Assembly: GCA_009668975.1 (NCBI GenBank)
Contig: SBEG01000005.1
Span: forward strand, 62,001 to 126,000
Reading direction: 5' to 3'
DNA length: 64,000 nucleotides
Origin: Deltaproteobacteria bacterium
GTDB taxonomy: Bacteria > Desulfobacterota > Desulfuromonadia > Geobacterales > Geobacteraceae
The notes under the pieces were generated by a model. It worked only from the letters and a program-made list of their open reading frames with translations. It searched no databases and was not told the DNA's origin. The first letter of the stretch is position 1. Every line of letters begins with the position of its first letter. The position numbers and the translations under genes were made by a program. Shown here piece by piece: positions 8,285-18,285 of this stretch.

Positions 8285-9550
8285 TTACTTACTGACCGGA
8301 CAAGCTCTTTTTGCGATGTGTTCGCGCAGCTCTTCTTCAAAGTGGCGCAGCAAACCATCCACCGGACCCATCGCCCCTGGTGCCAGCGGGCAGAAGGAGA
8401 AACTCAGAAACTTCACATGCTCCCGAAGAATTTCGATATCTTCCGGCTCCCCCCGGCCCTGCTCGATCCGGGTCAGCACCTCCCGCACAAAGGGTAGCCC
8501 CTCCCGGCAGGGGGTACACCAGCCACAGGATTCCCGGGCATAAAAACTGACCAGATTGAGGGTAGCGGCAACCATGCAGGTCCGTTCGTCGAAAAAAACG
8601 ACGGCACCGGTACCAAGCCGGGAACCGGCCTTGGCGACACTGTCAAATTCCATTGGAACGGAAAGGTGCTGCGGTGTAAAAAACGGGGTGGAGGCGCCGC
8701 CCGGGATGCAGGCCTTGAAAGTCCGGCCCGGTTCCATGCCGCCTGCCGGCCCCTCAAGCATCTCACCCAGGGTTGTACCCAGGGGGAGCTCTATGCAGAT
8801 CCGGTTGCGCACCTGCCCGCTGAAACAGAACAGCTTGTTGCCCGCCGCTTCGGGGATTGCGGCCAGCGCCTTGAACCACTCCGGACCCTTGCGGATGATC
8901 GCCGGAATATTGGAAAGGGTTTCCACGTTATTGACCACCGTCGGGCCGCCCCAGAGCCCCTTGATCGCGGGAAAGGGCGGTTTGCTCCGCGGATTGGCAC
9001 GCTTTCCTTCCAGGGCGTTCATCAGGGCGGTTTCCTCGCCGCAGATATAGCGGCCCGCCGAGACATGGAGGTCGATCTTCAGGGAAAAACCGCTGCCAAG
9101 TATATTTTCACCCAGGAAGCCGGCCCGTTCCGCCTCGGCCAGAGCTTGCCGCAGATTTTCCGCCGGCGTCTCATAGCCTCGCCGGATGAAAATGAAGGCG
9201 TGATTGACGCTGAGCACATACGCTGCCAGGATCAGCCCTTCCACCAGCAGCCAGGGGTTATGCTCAAGGAGCACACGGTCCTTGTAGGTTCCCGGCTCCA
9301 TTTCATCGCTGTTGCAGATGAGATAGCGGGGCCCGGGCAGGTCGCGCGGCACGAACGACCACTTCTTGCCGGTCGGAAAACCGGCCCCGCCCCGGCCGCG
9401 CAAACCGGAGTCGATGACAATTTGCTGCACATCAAGGGGCGAAAGTTCGCGCAGGGCCCGCTTCAGGGCCGCAAAGCCTTCCGCCGCGCAATAGTCGGCA
9501 AAGCTTACCGGTGACTCTGGTCTGTTTTCTGGTAGAAGGATGCGTTCCAT
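8285..9550 (-). CDS. nuoF: NADH-quinone oxidoreductase subunit F
   Basis: NADH-oxidising, FMN- and 4Fe-4S (N3)-bearing subunit at the tip of the peripheral arm. FMN/NADH-binding signatures GRGGAGFPTGKKW and NSDEMEPGTYKDRVLLE are intact. The N3 cluster ligands are visible as ESCGWCTPCREG with the fourth Cys in FSFCPLAPGAM. The length of 421 residues is normal. The ribosome-binding site is weak. It follows nuoE with a 71-base gap and precedes the V4R/GGDEF pair. Confidence 0.97.
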   Translation of the reverse strand: MERILLPENRPESPVSFADYCAAEGFAALKRALRELSPLDVQQIVIDSGLRGRGGAGFPTGKKWSFVPRDLPGPRYLICNSDEMEPGTYKDRVLLEHNPWLLVEGLILAAYVLSVNHAFIFIRRGYETPAENLRQALAEAERAGFLGENILGSGFSLKIDLHVSAGRYICGEETALMNALEGKRANPRSKPPFPAIKGLWGGPTVVNNVETLSNIPAIIRKGPEWFKALAAIPEAAGNKLFCFSGQVRNRICIELPLGTTLGEMLEGPAGGMEPGRTFKACIPGGASTPFFTPQHLSVPMEFDSVAKAGSRLGTGAVVFFDERTCMVAATLNLVSFYARESCGWCTPCREGLPFVREVLTRIEQGRGEPEDIEILREHVKFLSFSFCPLAPGAMGPVDGLLRHFEEELREHIAKRACPVSK

Positions 9551-9621
9551 GTCGACTCACTGCATTTTGTTGAATGTTTTCAGAAGCTATCTCTCAGCTT
9601 GGCCACAGCGAAATCCGAGGG

Positions 9622-10116
9622 TCAATTTGATGAATTACCGGACGCCAGAGCCTTACGCTCCGCCTCCAGGATTTCAGCAACCCGTTCTTCCGTCAAACGG
9701 CCATAGAGGGTATCACCGATCATCATCGTCGGCCCCTCGCCACAATTGCCGAGGCAGGCACAGGGAACAAGGGTAAAACAGCCATCCGCGCTGGTACCGC
9801 CCGGTTCCACTCCCAAGCTCTTTTGCAAGCAGGCGAGGATGGTGTCGCAGCCGCAGCTCCAGCAGGAAATGGAATCACAGACATGAATCACCCGCTTGCC
9901 CACCGGACGACGGTAGATCAGCTCGTAGAAAGTGGCCAGCTCCTCCACCTGCAGAGGCGACAGACCAAGAATCTCAGCCGCCGCGACCACTCCTTCGTCG
10001 CTCAGCCAGCCGCAGTGTCGCTGCAGCTCTTTCATCACGTCCACGGCCGCCTCACGGTTGGTAACCGCCGCGGCGACCCGGGCCTTCAACTCATTTTTCA
10101 GTGATTCCGGAATCAT
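9622..10116 (-). CDS. nuoE: NADH-quinone oxidoreductase subunit E
   Basis: Thioredoxin-fold 2Fe-2S (N1a) subunit that pairs with NuoF. Cluster ligands are visible as CDSISC and, about 40 residues later, CLGNC. The protein is 164 residues from the ATG at 10116, which has AAGGAAG upstream; a longer frame to 10152 adds a Gly-rich stretch unlike homologues. It follows the DUF456 gene with a 37-base gap. Confidence 0.96.
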   Translation of the reverse strand: MIPESLKNELKARVAAAVTNREAAVDVMKELQRHCGWLSDEGVVAAAEILGLSPLQVEELATFYELIYRRPVGKRVIHVCDSISCWSCGCDTILACLQKSLGVEPGGTSADGCFTLVPCACLGNCGEGPTMMIGDTLYGRLTEERVAEILEAERKALASGNSSN

Positions 10117-10153
10117 GAAGCTTCCTTTTCCTTCTCCACCAGGTCCCGCCATC

Positions 10154-10633
10154 CTAGAGAAAATATGCGGTTATGAAGATCCCCAGCATGGCGACAATCA
10201 CCACCACTTTCAGTACTACCCCGCAGAGAAGTCCGAGCCAGGTGCCGAACCCGGCCTTGCCCGACTGCCGGAGATTCCCCTTGGCAAGGTATTCGCCCAG
10301 AAAAGCACCGAGGAACGGCCCGAGAATCAGTCCGGGCAGCCCGAAAAACAGACCGACCACCAGGCCAACGGTCCCGCCCAGGAGGGCAGCCCGCCCCGCA
10401 CCCATCTTCTGAGCGCCCCTGGCGGTTGCCAGCAGATCGATCAGCTGGGAAAGGACCGTCACGACGGCCAGAAAAGCCAGCACTCCCCAGCCGACCCGCT
10501 GAAAATCGTCAATCCAGGCCGCCGTAACCAGCCCGAAGAACACCAGCGGCACGCCGGGCAGAATCGGCAGGACCGTGCCGGCAATTCCAACCAGCACGAG
10601 CAGCGCTGCAAGTATCCAGAGAAAAATAATCAT
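10154..10633 (-). CDS. DUF456 family membrane protein
   Basis: Integral membrane protein of 159 residues from the ATG at 10633, with hydrophobic segments separated by Gly-rich turns. The IAGTVLPILPGVPLVFFGL and GLFFGLPGLILGPFLGAFLG blocks are typical of the DUF456 family, whose function is unknown. It lies between nuoBCD (22-base gap) and nuoE, on the same strand, so it is probably expressed with complex I. It is not a known complex I subunit. Confidence 0.88.
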   Translation of the reverse strand: MIIFLWILAALLVLVGIAGTVLPILPGVPLVFFGLVTAAWIDDFQRVGWGVLAFLAVVTVLSQLIDLLATARGAQKMGAGRAALLGGTVGLVVGLFFGLPGLILGPFLGAFLGEYLAKGNLRQSGKAGFGTWLGLLCGVVLKVVVIVAMLGIFITAYFL

Positions 10634-10655
10634 AGGTCCTGTCTCATCTCGACCA

Positions 10656-13037
10656 TCAGCGGTCCAGGTCCGCCAGCACGAAGTCGATCGAGCCCATAAT
10701 TGCCAGCAGATCAGCCACCAGACCGCCACGGCTCAACTGCGGCAGAACCTGCATATGGGCAAAACTCGGGGTGCGGATCCGGACCCGGTAGGGTATGTTG
10801 ATTCCTTCGGAAACGACGAAATAGCCGTACTCACCCTTTGGCGCCTCGATGGAGGAATAGGTCTCCCCTTGCGGCGGGGCCATCCCGCGGGTGGCATTGA
10901 CAAAGTGATGAATCAGCGACTCGATATCCTGGAGTGCATCCTTCTTTTTGGGCAGCACATAACGGTAGTCGTCGGTGATCCAGCGGCCATCCGGCATGTT
11001 CGCCAGGGCCTGCGCCACGATCCGCAGCGACTGCTTGATCTCCTCGATCCTAACCTGGTAGCGGGCGTAACAGTCGCCACCCTCGGCCACGGCCACCTGG
11101 AAATCGAAGGCCTCATAACCGCCGTAGGGAATCTTCTTGCGCAGGTCCCATTCAAATCCGCAGGCCCGCAGATTCGGTCCGGACATGCCCCAATCCATGG
11201 CATCCTGCCGGGAAATCACCCCGACACCTTTCAGACGCGCAGTGAAAATCGGATTGTTGCTCAACAGACTTTCGTATTCCGCCAGCCGGCCCGGCAGCCA
11301 GCGAAGGAATTCGCGCACCGGCCCTTCCCAGCCCTCGGGCAGGTCGTCGGCCACCCCGCCGATGCGGAACCAGGCCGGGTGCATGCGACCGCCGGTGATC
11401 ATCTCGATGATATCAAAGATCTTTTCCCGATCAGTGAAGGTGTAAAAAACCGGAGTCATTGCTCCGAGATCGGCGGCAAAAGTGCCGAGCCAGACCAGGT
11501 GGCTGGCAATGCGGAACAGCTCGGCCAGCATCACCCGGATCACCACCGCCCGCTCCGGAACGGTGATGCCGCAGAGCTTCTCCACCGAACCGACATAGGC
11601 CAGATTGTTCTGCACGCCGGCCAGATAATCGATCCGGTCGGTGTACGGCAGAAACTGATGCCACGACTGGCGTTCCGCCATCTTTTCCGCACCGCGGTGA
11701 TGGTAGCCGATATCGGTGTCCACATCAACGATCTCTTCGCCATCCAGCTTGAGGATCACCCGCAGGATGCCGTGGGTACCGGGATGCTGGGGGCCCAGGT
11801 TGAGAATCAGGGTCTCTTCGTCTACCCGGTCGAAGAAATCCTCTGCCGGCAGCGGCTGGTGACGGCGGGCATCCTCGGTCGTATAGGGCGACATCTCGGT
11901 GGCACGGAAGGGATGCTCCTTGCGCAGCGGATGCCCTTCCCAATCGTGGGGCATCAGGATGCGGCGCAGGTCCCGGTGACCGGAAAAGCGGATGCCGTAC
12001 ATATCGAACACCTCCCGCTCATACCAGGAGGCAGCGGGCCAAATGTCGGTGATGCTGGGCAATTCCGGGTACCTGCCTTCCAGCTCGGTCTTGATCCGCA
12101 GGTGTCCCGGGACATCAAAGGACAACAGGTGGTAATTGAGGGTGAAATCCTGGTACTCACCTCGCTGACGGCGGAGGGAGTCATCAACGGCGGCAATGTC
12201 CTCCAGCCGGCCGAAGGAGGCGCCACTGCGATTTTTCAGGTAGCTCAGCACCTCCGGCACCAGCTCCGGCGGCACCCGGTAGGTGGGCATGTCGCTGGCG
12301 CGCGGGTCTTCGCTCACCCGGCCGGCGAAAACCGCCTCCAGTTCACCCTCGAGACCGAAGTCCGGAAAGGCCTGCCGGGCCGCAGGGGGACGCCACATCT
12401 CATCCGATCTGGGCAGCCAGAACTTCGGATGGGTCAGCGATGCCCCGCGGATGGCAATCCCCTCCATACCCGGGCCGCGCGTATCCCGCGACTTGCTTTC
12501 CCCGTCCCGGAGCACCGGAGCGGTGGTTCCCTGGCTCCCGCCCCCCAGATGGAGCACGGAACGGGCCGGCCGTTCCTCACGGCAGATCTTTTCCTGGAGC
12601 TGCATCAGTCCCTGGAGGAAGGCCTCCGGCCGGGGCGGACAGCCGGGCACATAGACATCCACCGGCAGAATCTGATTCACCCCCTGGACGACGCTGTAGA
12701 CGTCGTACATGCCGCCGGAATTCGCGCAGCTCCCCATGGAGATGACCCAGCGGGGCTCGGCCATCTGCTCGTAGAGCCGCAAGACCGACGGCGCCATCTT
12801 CTTGAAGACCGTACCGGCGATCACCATCAGGTCGGCCTCGCGGGGGGTGCCGCGCAGGACTTCGGCCCCGAACCGGGAAATATCGTGCCGGGAGGTAAAG
12901 GAGGTCATCATTTCGACGAAACAGCAGGACAGGCCGAAGAACATCGGCCAGAGTGAATTGGCCCGCCCCCAGTTGATCAGATCGTCCAGGCGGGTCAGAA
13001 GGATATTGGGATGTGAGATGGATTCCTGTTCGGGCAT
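10656..13037 (-). CDS. nuoBCD: Fused NADH-quinone oxidoreductase subunit B/C/D
   Basis: One 793-residue polypeptide joins three subunits. Residues 1 to about 165 are NuoB, with the N2 cluster ligands [21 protein letters not shown] and [12 protein letters not shown] low-complexity linker leads to NuoC (about 210-385; [20 protein letters not shown]). The rest is NuoD ([29 protein letters not shown]). NuoB and NuoD line the quinone site. A C/D fusion is familiar from E. coli; the triple fusion is known in part of the Desulfobacterota and some other lineages. No internal stop or frameshift was seen. The start at 13037 lies 83 bases after nuoA. Confidence 0.96.
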   Translation of the reverse strand: MPEQESISHPNILLTRLDDLINWGRANSLWPMFFGLSCCFVEMMTSFTSRHDISRFGAEVLRGTPREADLMVIAGTVFKKMAPSVLRLYEQMAEPRWVISMGSCANSGGMYDVYSVVQGVNQILPVDVYVPGCPPRPEAFLQGLMQLQEKICREERPARSVLHLGGGSQGTTAPVLRDGESKSRDTRGPGMEGIAIRGASLTHPKFWLPRSDEMWRPPAARQAFPDFGLEGELEAVFAGRVSEDPRASDMPTYRVPPELVPEVLSYLKNRSGASFGRLEDIAAVDDSLRRQRGEYQDFTLNYHLLSFDVPGHLRIKTELEGRYPELPSITDIWPAASWYEREVFDMYGIRFSGHRDLRRILMPHDWEGHPLRKEHPFRATEMSPYTTEDARRHQPLPAEDFFDRVDEETLILNLGPQHPGTHGILRVILKLDGEEIVDVDTDIGYHHRGAEKMAERQSWHQFLPYTDRIDYLAGVQNNLAYVGSVEKLCGITVPERAVVIRVMLAELFRIASHLVWLGTFAADLGAMTPVFYTFTDREKIFDIIEMITGGRMHPAWFRIGGVADDLPEGWEGPVREFLRWLPGRLAEYESLLSNNPIFTARLKGVGVISRQDAMDWGMSGPNLRACGFEWDLRKKIPYGGYEAFDFQVAVAEGGDCYARYQVRIEEIKQSLRIVAQALANMPDGRWITDDYRYVLPKKKDALQDIESLIHHFVNATRGMAPPQGETYSSIEAPKGEYGYFVVSEGINIPYRVRIRTPSFAHMQVLPQLSRGGLVADLLAIMGSIDFVLADLDR

Positions 13038-13120
13038 AGAATCTCAAGGAAACGACGTTTAAAGTTCAGGGTACAGGGATCAGGGTATAGGGTCCAGGGC
13101 TTAAAAAACTTTTCAACTCT

Positions 13121-13555
13121 TCAACTGTTTAACTGTTTAACTGTTCCCTGCTTCTTCGGTCCCCAGTCCAGCCCGCCCTTGCGCCAGAGCCAGAGCAGTC
13201 CCAGCAGAAGCACGATGATGAACACAGTGATGTGGATGAGTCCTGTGATGCCGAGCAGGTCCCAGGCCACTGCCCAGATGAAGATAAAGACCGACTCCAC
13301 ATCAAAAACGATGAAAAAGATCGCCACCAGATAAAAAGGCACCGGATAGGCCAGGCGGGCCGTGCCGGACGGCAGAATGCCCGACTCGTAGGCCGCCTCC
13401 TTGTTGGCGCCGCTGCGCTTCTCCCCCAACCACCAGGCCGCTCCCAGCAGCCCTCCCACCAGAAGCAAAGCCATGGCCGTATAGACCACCAGGGGGAAAA
13501 GCTCCGCGATTGCGGACAGGTGCCCGGATACTGTTGGTTCTGCTGCTGCCGCCAC
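13121..13555 (-). CDS. nuoA: NADH-quinone oxidoreductase subunit A
   Basis: First gene of the nuo operon. The 144-residue protein has three membrane helices and the conserved block YPVPFYLVAIFFIVFDVES, whose acidic residues face the quinone channel region. The C-terminal codons and the following gap consist of a short tandem repeat (units close to TTTAACTG), so the last residues (VKQLNS) appear to come from repeat sequence. It lies 39 bases downstream of the thioredoxin gene and may be read from the same promoter. Confidence 0.96.
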   Translation of the reverse strand: MAAAAEPTVSGHLSAIAELFPLVVYTAMALLLVGGLLGAAWWLGEKRSGANKEAAYESGILPSGTARLAYPVPFYLVAIFFIVFDVESVFIFIWAVAWDLLGITGLIHITVFIIVLLLGLLWLWRKGGLDWGPKKQGTVKQLNS

Positions 13556-13594
13556 GTAATACCCCTACTGGAACATCAGTAAATCCCGAGTCCC

Positions 13595-13933
13595 TTAGCC
13601 GATCAGCTCACCGACCCAGGAAAGCAAAGAGGCTTTGTCCTTGGGATTGACGATTGTGCCGAGCACCTCCTCAGCCCTGATGAGAAACAGGGTCGGGATG
13701 ACCTCGACATTGAATTTTTCCGGAAGCCGTTCGCTCAGGTCGCAATTGACCTGCGCCACGACAACCTTGCCCGCCAGTTCCACTGCCACCTGGTCGATCA
13801 CCGGCGACAGCATCTGGCAATGGTGGCACCAGGGTGCCCAAAATTCCAGCAACAAGGGCAAGTCGGTATTATTCATGATCGCCGTAAAATTCTCATCATT
13901 CACCGCAACCACTTTGGTACTTTGCTCAGACAT
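13595..13933 (-). CDS. Thioredoxin with CHHC active site
   Basis: Cytoplasmic thioredoxin-fold protein of 112 residues, full length. The active site is FWAPWCHHCQ (Cys36 and Cys39), where classical thioredoxin has CGPC; the conserved cis-Pro is present in EVIPTLFLI. Two His between the catalytic Cys would be expected to raise the redox potential. No signal peptide is present. It lies 27 bases after the bcp gene and 39 bases before nuoA, so it may provide electrons to the peroxiredoxin or act on complex I thiols; both are inference. Confidence 0.93.
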   Translation of the reverse strand: MSEQSTKVVAVNDENFTAIMNNTDLPLLLEFWAPWCHHCQMLSPVIDQVAVELAGKVVVAQVNCDLSERLPEKFNVEVIPTLFLIRAEEVLGTIVNPKDKASLLSWVGELIG

Positions 13934-13960
13934 ACTCTGTTTTCCTTAAAAACCGATTCC

Positions 13961-14428
13961 TTACTTTTGTCTAAGGAAATCAACCACAACCGCCGGATGA
14001 TCTTCGGCCTTTTTCACCGTCTGCCAGTGCTTTACCACCTTGCCGTCCGGCCCCACCACTACCGTGGAGCGGATCGTGCCCATGGTCTTTTTGCCGTACA
14101 TGACCTTCTCCCCGAATGCGCCGTAGGCCTGCATCATTTTCGCATCGGGGTCGGAAAGCAGGACAAAGGGGAGGCCGAAATCCCGGATGAATTTGTCATG
14201 GGACTTGAGGCTGTCCTTGCTGACACCCAACAGAACTGCATCCAGCCCCTGCAGCTCCTGGTGAAGATCGCGAAAACCGCAGGCCTCCTTCGTGCATCCC
14301 GGAGTATTATCCTTCGGATAGAAATAGATCACAACTGTTTTTCCACGGTAATCATGCAAAGCATGTTTTTTGCCGTTACTGCCCTCCAGCTCGAAATCCG
14401 GAGCCTGCATTCCTTCTAATGAAGTCAT
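13961..14428 (-). CDS. bcp: Thioredoxin-dependent peroxiredoxin, Bcp/PrxQ type
   Basis: Reduces hydroperoxides with electrons from thioredoxin. The peroxidatic Cys45 and resolving Cys50 are seen in NTPGCTKEACGFRD, the spacing of Bcp proteins. The start at 14428 is preceded by AAGGAGATGTCGG and matches the family N-terminus; a longer frame to 14473 begins with an Arg-rich stretch and is rejected. At 155 residues it is full length. It is the first gene of a probable bcp-trx unit leading into nuo and diverges from the histidine kinase. Confidence 0.95.
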   Translation of the reverse strand: MTSLEGMQAPDFELEGSNGKKHALHDYRGKTVVIYFYPKDNTPGCTKEACGFRDLHQELQGLDAVLLGVSKDSLKSHDKFIRDFGLPFVLLSDPDAKMMQAYGAFGEKVMYGKKTMGTIRSTVVVGPDGKVVKHWQTVKKAEDHPAVVVDFLRQK

Positions 14429-14522
14429 CCGACATCTCCTTTTACCACGAGAGGAAAGTCTCCTTCTCCGCAAAGACTGACTTTTTTATCATTTAGTCCC
14501 AACCAGGGAAAACAATTGTATA

Positions 14523-14550
14523 ATTTTAGGCGATAAAGTCAGGATTTCAA
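14523..14550 (-). promoter_or_regulatory. Candidate sigma-70 promoter for bcp-trx(-nuo)
   Basis: On the minus strand TTGAAA (14550-14545) and TAAAAT (14528-14523) are separated by 16 bases, about 95 bases upstream of the bcp start. This is the best -35/-10 pair in the divergent bcp/kinase gap and is the only plausible promoter seen upstream of the nuo cluster. It is a pattern match only. Confidence 0.35.
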
Positions 14551-14672
14551 GGCAAAAAATACGCTAGCGGTAACATCGCGATATTTCTTATCAGCGTCAC
14601 ATGACCAAAAGTAAATCTGTGATACAGTTACAAAGTTACAAAGAAGAGCCCGGAACAGTATGGGAGGTCCCC

Positions 14673-17153
14673 ATGTCTCCGAAAAACAGGATCCCGCTCA
14701 ACATCGTCACTGCCTATGCCGTTTTCGGCGCTGCCTGGATTTTTCTTTCCGACATTCTCCTCATCCACCTTTTCGAAAATTCCCCGTACATCATGCGGCT
14801 GGAAATTCTCAAGGGGCTTGCCTATGTCGCCCTGACTTCGTTCGGCCTCTATCTGCTGGTCCGCCACCATGTCAGAAAACTGCTGAAGATCCAGGCTACC
14901 ATTGAAGGGGAACGGGCCCGCTACGAAGCCATGGTCCTGGCGATCGGCGACGGAGTTTCCGTTCAGGATACTGACTTCCGCATCATTTATCAGAACAGTA
15001 TTCTCCAGGAATTGACAGGGAAGCTCATCGGGCAACACTGTTTCACCGTCTATGAAGGTAAGACCGCGGTATGCGACGACTGCCCGCTCAAAAAAGCCTT
15101 CAACGACGGAGAAATCCACAAGGCGGAACGCTGCATCAGCGATGGCGAGGCAGACCGCTACTTCCATCTCACGGCCTCACCGGTCCGGGACAGCCAGGGC
15201 ACTATTATTGCCGGCCTTGAAATCGTCCGGGAAATTACCAGTCAGAAAGCGCTGGAGGAGCGTCTGGCGCATTCGGAACGAAAATTCAGAATGCTCTTTG
15301 ATCATGCCCCTGATGCCATTTTCATCAACCTCCCGGACGGCGGCTTCCTCGAAGTGAATGAGATGACCGTCCAATGGCTCGGCTATACTCGTCAGGAACT
15401 GATGGCAATGCACCCCCGCGACCTGTCCCCGCCCGGCCAGTCCTCCGGTATTTCCGAAAAAATGGATGAAGTACTCATGCATGGTTCACTGGTCTTCGAA
15501 ACAGCAACCGTGGCCCGCGACGGCAGCATCATTCCCACGGAGGTAAAGGCCCGGGTAATCCAGTACGAAGGTCAACAGGCGGTTCTCTGCTATTACCGCG
15601 ACATCACCGAGCGGAAAATAGCAGAGAAATCATTCCGGGAGAGCGAGGAGCGTTGGCAATTTGCCCTTGAAGGAAGCGGCGATGGGGTCTGGGATTGGGA
15701 TATTGCCTCAGGCAGGGTCTATTATTCCGAACAGTGGAAAAATATTCTGGGTTTCGGGATGTATCAGTTCGAACAGGACGAAAATCTTTGGGAAAAACTG
15801 GTCCATCCCGACGACAAGGAATGGGTTCTCAAAGAAATTAAAAGGCATCTCCGCTCCGAGACGCCCCTCTACATGACCGAGCATCGGCTCCGTTGCCGGG
15901 ACGGCACTTTCAAGTGGATTCTGGACCGCGGCAAGGTCATGGCCCGCAGCGAAGACGGCACCCCGCTTCGAATGGTCGGCACGTATACGGACATCACCGA
16001 CCGCAAACGCCTGGAAGACCAGCTCCGTCAGGCCCAGAAAATGGAAGCTGTGGGCGAACTGGCAGGCGGCATCGCCCACGATTTCAACAATATTCTCACC
16101 GCCATCATCGGCAGAATCTATCTGCTGCAAAACAGACTCGCGGGAAACAACGAACTCCTCGCCCACGCCGACCAGATTGCCTACGCAGCGGACCGGGCGG
16201 CAAACCTGACCAAAAGCCTGCTCGCCTTCAGCCGTGAGCAGATCATGAACCCGCGGCGGATTCACCTCAATGAAACCGTGCAGAGATCCGCCAAGCTTTT
16301 CAGCAAGCTAATTCCGGAAAATATCGAAATCAACATTTCCCTGAGCGATCCGGACCCGGTGATCCTGGCGGATGAGGTGCACATCGAACAGGTGCTGATC
16401 AACCTGGTGGCCAATGCCCGTGATGCAATCCCTCAGGACGGCAGCATCCACATTGCCACCGAAACCACCTACTTTGACGAAAAATTCGTCAGTTCCCATG
16501 GCTACGGCCGGGTCGGTGAATACGCTGTCATTTCCGTGTCCGATACCGGGACCGGCATGGACCAGAAGACCAAATCGCGTATTTTCGAGCCGTTCTTCAC
16601 CACCAAAGAAATGGGCAAAGGAACCGGGCTCGGCCTCGCCATCGTCTACGGAACCATCAAGCAGCATAACGGCCACATCACCGTTTACAGTGAAATCGGC
16701 GTCGGCACGACCATCAGGATCTATCTGCCGAGAATCGCGGAAGATGCCGACAACGCAGACGGTGAGGAAATGGAGCGGCCTCCGGCAGGAAAAGGGCTGA
16801 TTCTTCTGGCCGAGGACGAAGATGCGGTCAGGACCCTGACAAAGACCATCCTGCTTGAAAGCGGCTACCGGGTGATCGAGGCGGAAAACGGCATCAAGGC
16901 GGTGGAACTGTTCCAGCAGCACCGGGAAGAGATCGATCTGGTACTGCTCGACGTCATCATGCCGCGCATGAATGGCAAAGAGGCCGGTGATGAGATCCTG
17001 AGAAGCAAACCGGAGACGAAAATTCTCTTCATGAGCGGGTACACCGGGGACATGCTCGGGCAGCAGGGGCTACTCTCCAGCGGGCACGGTCTGATCCAGA
17101 AACCTTTGCGGCCGCGCGACATGCTGACAATTATCCGGGAAACACTCTCCTAA
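14673..17153 (+). CDS. Membrane-bound multi-PAS hybrid sensor histidine kinase
   Basis: Two N-terminal membrane helices (about residues 12-75) are followed by three PAS domains, a histidine kinase and a receiver. The first PAS carries a Cys cluster ([19 protein letters not shown]) of a kind seen in many PAS sensors of this lineage; redox or metal sensing is possible but unproven. The phosphorylated His is His469 in GGIAHDFNN; the ATPase has DTGTGMD and [11 protein letters not shown]; the receiver Asp is Asp760 in [11 protein letters not shown]. The start at 14673 is chosen because GGGAGG lies five bases upstream; an open frame to 14601 lacks one. No response regulator gene is adjacent. It diverges from bcp. 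Confidence 0.92.
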   Translation: MSPKNRIPLNIVTAYAVFGAAWIFLSDILLIHLFENSPYIMRLEILKGLAYVALTSFGLYLLVRHHVRKLLKIQATIEGERARYEAMVLAIGDGVSVQDTDFRIIYQNSILQELTGKLIGQHCFTVYEGKTAVCDDCPLKKAFNDGEIHKAERCISDGEADRYFHLTASPVRDSQGTIIAGLEIVREITSQKALEERLAHSERKFRMLFDHAPDAIFINLPDGGFLEVNEMTVQWLGYTRQELMAMHPRDLSPPGQSSGISEKMDEVLMHGSLVFETATVARDGSIIPTEVKARVIQYEGQQAVLCYYRDITERKIAEKSFRESEERWQFALEGSGDGVWDWDIASGRVYYSEQWKNILGFGMYQFEQDENLWEKLVHPDDKEWVLKEIKRHLRSETPLYMTEHRLRCRDGTFKWILDRGKVMARSEDGTPLRMVGTYTDITDRKRLEDQLRQAQKMEAVGELAGGIAHDFNNILTAIIGRIYLLQNRLAGNNELLAHADQIAYAADRAANLTKSLLAFSREQIMNPRRIHLNETVQRSAKLFSKLIPENIEINISLSDPDPVILADEVHIEQVLINLVANARDAIPQDGSIHIATETTYFDEKFVSSHGYGRVGEYAVISVSDTGTGMDQKTKSRIFEPFFTTKEMGKGTGLGLAIVYGTIKQHNGHITVYSEIGVGTTIRIYLPRIAEDADNADGEEMERPPAGKGLILLAEDEDAVRTLTKTILLESGYRVIEAENGIKAVELFQQHREEIDLVLLDVIMPRMNGKEAGDEILRSKPETKILFMSGYTGDMLGQQGLLSSGHGLIQKPLRPRDMLTIIRETLS

Positions 17154-17286
17154 ACTGCGTTCTTTCAACTTGACCTTTCCAGTCACGTTGAGTACTCTCG
17201 TCAGCATAACGGAGCAGGAAAAAGGGTCACCCGCGCTCTCCCGCTCAAAGTACTCCTCCAGTTCAAAACACGGATCGGAATTCACC

Positions 17287-18240
17287 ATGATCAAGGCCTA
17301 TCTGCACACGGAAGACGCCATACTGTCCATGACGGTAGAGCTCGAGAACCTGGACTCGATCGACACCTCGTCCCTCGTCTGGCTCGACATGATTTCACCC
17401 ACGCCGGACGAGAGCATCGCCGTCGAAAGAGCCATGAAACTGGAACTGCCGACCCGTCAGGAGTCGGAAGAAATCGAATACAGCTCCCGTTACTGGGAGG
17501 ACGAAAACGGCATCTGGATCAACACCTCTTTCCTGGTGAAGGATCAGGGAACTATTGTCAGTGAAACCGTATCGTTCATTCTGAAGGATTCCTTCCTCAC
17601 CACGATCCGCTTCAGCGAGCATCGCCTCTTCACGGAGTTTTCCCGCAAATTGCGACTGACGCCGCGCGCCTTCCGCTGCGGCGGTGACGTGTTGTCCGGG
17701 ATCCTCGCCATGCGGGTGGACAGCGACGCCGACCTGGTCGAGCATCTCTCGAAGGAAATCGTCACCATCGGCAGGCAAGACTCCCAGACCTTCCATGAAC
17801 CGAAAGAGTTTCTCGAGTACATTACCTCCTACGAGGACATCAACATTACCTTCCGGGAAAACCTGACGGACAAACAGCGGGTGCTTTCCTCGCTCCTGAA
17901 AAGCACGATGATTTCGGAAAGCCAGAAAAGAGAGCTGACCATGATGATCAAGGACGTAAACTCCCTGGTCATCTCGGCCAACTTCAACTTCGAGCGTCTC
18001 GATTATCTCCAGAACCTGTTCCTCAACTACATGAGCATGGAGCAGAACAAGGTGATCAAGATTTTTACCGTCATGTCGGTTATATTCCTGCCGCCGACCC
18101 TGATTGCCAGCATCTACGGTATGAATTTCCGTTTTCTCCCCGAACTGGAATGGAAGTTCGGCTATCCGCTCGCACTCGGACTGATCGTCCTCTCCGCCAT
18201 CCTGCCGATCTATATCTTCAAGAAACGCGGCTGGTTATAA
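17287..18240 (+). CDS. corA: CorA family magnesium/cobalt transporter
   Basis: Divalent cation channel of the inner membrane. The long acidic cytoplasmic N-terminal domain is followed by two C-terminal helices joined by the selectivity loop YGMNF, with a basic C-terminus (IFKKRGWL). At 317 residues it matches CorA. The start at 17287 (MIKAYLHTED) is used; the longer frame to 17170 encodes a Ser-rich stretch with no family match. The next gene converges from the other strand 45 bases away. Confidence 0.93.
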   Translation: MIKAYLHTEDAILSMTVELENLDSIDTSSLVWLDMISPTPDESIAVERAMKLELPTRQESEEIEYSSRYWEDENGIWINTSFLVKDQGTIVSETVSFILKDSFLTTIRFSEHRLFTEFSRKLRLTPRAFRCGGDVLSGILAMRVDSDADLVEHLSKEIVTIGRQDSQTFHEPKEFLEYITSYEDINITFRENLTDKQRVLSSLLKSTMISESQKRELTMMIKDVNSLVISANFNFERLDYLQNLFLNYMSMEQNKVIKIFTVMSVIFLPPTLIASIYGMNFRFLPELEWKFGYPLALGLIVLSAILPIYIFKKRGWL

Positions 18241-18285
18241 TTCAAACCGGCAACTATGGGTGTGGACAGGCAGATAGATTAAAGC

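Noticed and set aside
10575-12956. 793-residue plus-strand open frame
   Set aside because: It is the antisense of nuoBCD with no domain and is a shadow.
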